From: Fibrobacteria bacterium GUT307 | GTDB taxonomy: Bacteria > Fibrobacterota > Fibrobacteria > Fibrobacterales > Fibrobacteraceae | Length of the DNA stretch: 34,255 bases | NCBI GenBank assembly: GCA_001462235.1 | Contig: LIUI01000026.1 | Coordinates: 1-34,255, forward strand | Direction of reading: 5' to 3' | Shown: positions 33,253-34,255 of the stretch, one piece after another | How positions within the stretch are numbered: position 1 is the first letter of the stretch | How the letters are laid out: every line of letters starts with the position of its first letter | Made by a program: the position numbers and the translations under genes | Notes under the pieces: generated by a model | What the model saw: the letters and a program-made list of their open reading frames with translations, nothing else | Told to the model about the DNA's origin: nothing | Database searches by the model: none

Positions 33253-33672
33253 ATGCAAAGCATGGAATTAGATATTGCACCGCTGAAAAATGCTGTTAGA
33301 GCACTCAAAGCCAGTATTGGCGATTACAATGAGTATTCTCCCAAAGGAGGGACATTAAAAGATACTCTTCGTTCCGGTGTAATTCAGAATTTTGAAGTGG
33401 CTTACGAGCTTTCTTGGAAATTTATGAAACGATGGCTTTCTTTTAATGTTAGCCCGGAACTTATTGAAGGAGCTCCTCGTTATGAGCTTTTTAAATATGC
33501 TATGGAAAAGGATTTAATATCGGATTTAGATAAATGGTTTGATTTTCATAAGGCGAGAAACAGAACAGTTCATGAATACAACGAAACAACCGTAGAAGAA
33601 GTTCTTGGTTTTGCAAAAAAATTTGTTTCTTATGCAGAGGAATTTATCGAAAAATTAGAGGCGAAATTATGA
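33253..33672 (+). CDS. HEPN-type nucleotidyltransferase partner (HI0074 family)
   Basis: About 139 residues from ATG 33253. It is all-helical and carries FEVAYELSWKFMKRWLSF and later KARNRTVHEYNE. The second holds RNRTVH, the RX4H motif of HEPN nucleases. The family (HI0074, also called nucleotidyltransferase substrate-binding protein) pairs with the MNT protein encoded next. In related HepT/MntA toxin-antitoxin systems the HEPN protein is a ribonuclease that the MNT partner silences by AMPylation. The ATGA overlap with the next gene (33669-33672) gives tight coupling. It lies next to a decayed gene in an accessory-looking region. Confidence 0.85.
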   Translation: MQSMELDIAPLKNAVRALKASIGDYNEYSPKGGTLKDTLRSGVIQNFEVAYELSWKFMKRWLSFNVSPELIEGAPRYELFKYAMEKDLISDLDKWFDFHKARNRTVHEYNETTVEEVLGFAKKFVSYAEEFIEKLEAKL

Positions 33673-33968
33673 TTGCGATTTCAGAAAATTCTTTGAATTT
33701 GGTTAAGGATATTTTGAAAAATACAGTTCCGAACAGTGAAGTCCGAGTTTTTGGCAGCAGAGTTAACGGAACAAACAGAAAACATTCCGATTTGGATTTA
33801 GCCTTAATAGGCAAGGAAAAATTTGGAATTTCCATTCTCGGAAATGTCAAAGAAGCTTTTATGGAATCAACGCTCCCGTTCAGGGTTGATGTTTTGGATT
33901 ATAATGCTGTTTCTGAAAATTTTAGAAAAATTATAGATGCAAATTATGAGATGATAGATTTCAATTAA
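33669..33968 (+). CDS. Minimal nucleotidyltransferase (MNT, HI0073-like)
   Basis: A 99-residue protein with the polymerase-beta-like core VRVFGSRVNGTNRKHSDLDLAL. GS-R-x-x-G holds the nucleotide and S-D-L-D-L supplies two metal-binding Asp residues. A third acidic residue is offered by PFRVDVLDYNAV. Such minimal enzymes transfer AMP to their HEPN partner and act as the antitoxin in MntA/HepT systems. The start codon overlaps the HEPN stop (ATGA), so the pair is one translation unit. HEPN comes first here. All active-site positions I can check are kept, so it looks functional. Confidence 0.87.
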   Translation: MIAISENSLNLVKDILKNTVPNSEVRVFGSRVNGTNRKHSDLDLALIGKEKFGISILGNVKEAFMESTLPFRVDVLDYNAVSENFRKIIDANYEMIDFN

Positions 33969-33984
33969 GAGGTATGACAATGTA

Positions 33985-34080
33985 ATGGAAAATTACGATA
34001 TTGAACATACACTGCCAAAAGAAGATACTTTGGAGGCTTTATCTTGCATTGCTCGTAAAAACGGCGGATATATTGTATGA
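33985..34080 (+). CDS. Short ORF of 31 residues, unknown
   Basis: ATG 33985 reads MENYDIEHTLPKEDTLEALS... and stops at TGA 34078. AGAGG lies 13 nt ahead, which is rather far. The reading frame stays open for another 37 codons after the TGA (FYFTIEENGSILRC...) and then joins the next ATG in frame, so this may be a longer gene broken by one stop codon. Its place just after the HEPN/MNT pair suggests a third, decayed member, but I recognise no domain. Confidence 0.35.
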   Translation: MENYDIEHTLPKEDTLEALSCIARKNGGYIV

Positions 34081-34162
34081 TTTTATTTCACTATTGAAGA
34101 AAATGGGAGCATACTGAGATGTATAATGAAGCATAAAATAGAAAATGATTGGGCGGGTTTTC

Positions 34163-34168
34163 TATATT
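34163..34168 (+). promoter_or_regulatory. -10 box before the edge ORF
   Basis: TTTTCTATATTT, the local consensus, lies 23 nt before ATG 34192, with a GGAG site between them. This is the layout of the Shine-Dalgarno class of genes in this window. Confidence 0.55.
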
Positions 34169-34191
34169 TCCTTCAACCAAGGAGTATCAAG

Positions 34192-34251
34192 ATGAAAAAA
34201 ATCATAGCAATTATCGCTTTAGCAGCATTGCCGGCACTTTTAATTTTCTAA
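34192..34251 (+). CDS. 19-codon ORF resembling a lone signal peptide
   Basis: ATG 34192 reads MKKIIAIIALAALPALLIF and then TAA. It has a GGAG site 8 nt ahead and a good -10 box, so the start is well supported. The product is only a positively charged start plus a hydrophobic core, like a signal peptide with nothing behind it. It may be a secreted-protein gene truncated by a stop or frameshift near 34250, or a true membrane micropeptide. The window ends 4 bases later. Confidence 0.4.
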   Translation: MKKIIAIIALAALPALLIF

Positions 34252-34254
34252 ATT
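34249..34254 (+). promoter_or_regulatory. Possible -10 box at the window edge
   Basis: TTTTCTAAATT, identical to the fapA box, overlaps the stop codon of the 19-codon ORF. By the spacing seen elsewhere a leaderless start codon would fall about 6-9 nt after it, just outside the window. Confidence 0.3.
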
Positions 34255-34255
34255 A

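Noticed and set aside
34078-34080. TGA as a selenocysteine or recoded codon joining the two edge ORFs
   Set aside because: No SECIS-like hairpin is evident, and a promoter box with a ribosome site lies inside the supposed fusion. A broken gene or chance is simpler.

Overview
The window looks like a chromosomal segment of a member of the Fibrobacterota (Fibrobacteres). The evidence is two FISUMP-domain genes (the Fibrobacter succinogenes major paralogous domain; one intact, one decayed), lipoproteins with long SSSS linkers, OmpA proteins with Ig-like linkers, and an A/T-rich promoter style built on TTTTCTATATT. A flagellar M-ring gene (fliF) and a FapA-type gene are also present. Cultured Fibrobacter are non-flagellated, so I infer a motile lineage, for example a gut or termite-associated Fibromonadales-like bacterium. 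The phylum is inferred with moderate to high confidence and the finer placement with low confidence.

Layout. 1-1657 (minus): a partial lipoprotein, an LPP20-type protein and a DUF898-like membrane protein. 1876-2429: a small XRE regulator, a candidate mini-ORF and tRNA-Phe. 2458-13956 is mostly housekeeping: argA, secA, sua5/tsaC, holA, gatC, a receiver-PilZ protein and pdxJ. It also holds a large VIT/VWA/DUF2135 lipoprotein translationally coupled to a FISUMP protein. 14046-17460: a tandem pair of paralogous OmpA proteins, each with a beta-barrel, three Ig-like repeats and a peptidoglycan-binding domain. 17463-18925: thiG and a Ser-linker lipoprotein. 18911-22637: a nitrogen block consisting of a strong promoter, an attenuator-like leader, a P-II gene, amt, a hairpin terminator and an orphan circularly permuted ATP-grasp gene, followed by ispF. 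22634-28186 (minus): a large secreted protein, then fapA, a double-STAS protein and a membrane-anchored unknown. 28328-32588: fliF and a short metH. 32623-34255: accessory-looking DNA with a FISUMP pseudogene, a HEPN/MNT (HI0074/HI0073-type) pair, and two very short ORFs at the edge.

The most interesting pattern is in gene expression. At least ten genes (argA, sua5, the VIT lipoprotein, holA, gatC, thiG, fapA, fliF, metH, the HEPN gene) have a TTTTCTAnnTT-type -10 box ending only 6-9 nt before the start codon, and I see no Shine-Dalgarno sequence. This predicts leaderless mRNAs. Most of the other annotated genes, chiefly envelope and nitrogen genes, have a clear GGAGG-like site instead; the exceptions are the LPP20 gene, secA and the receiver-PilZ gene (no clear Shine-Dalgarno and no close box) and ispF, which starts inside the end of the preceding gene. 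Divergent pairs share a palindromic TAGAAAATTTTCTA core. Convergent pairs overlap or nearly touch at their 3' ends without terminators. The second notable item is the probable terminator/antiterminator leader ahead of the P-II/amt operon, with an ATP-grasp enzyme downstream that lacks its usual partners.
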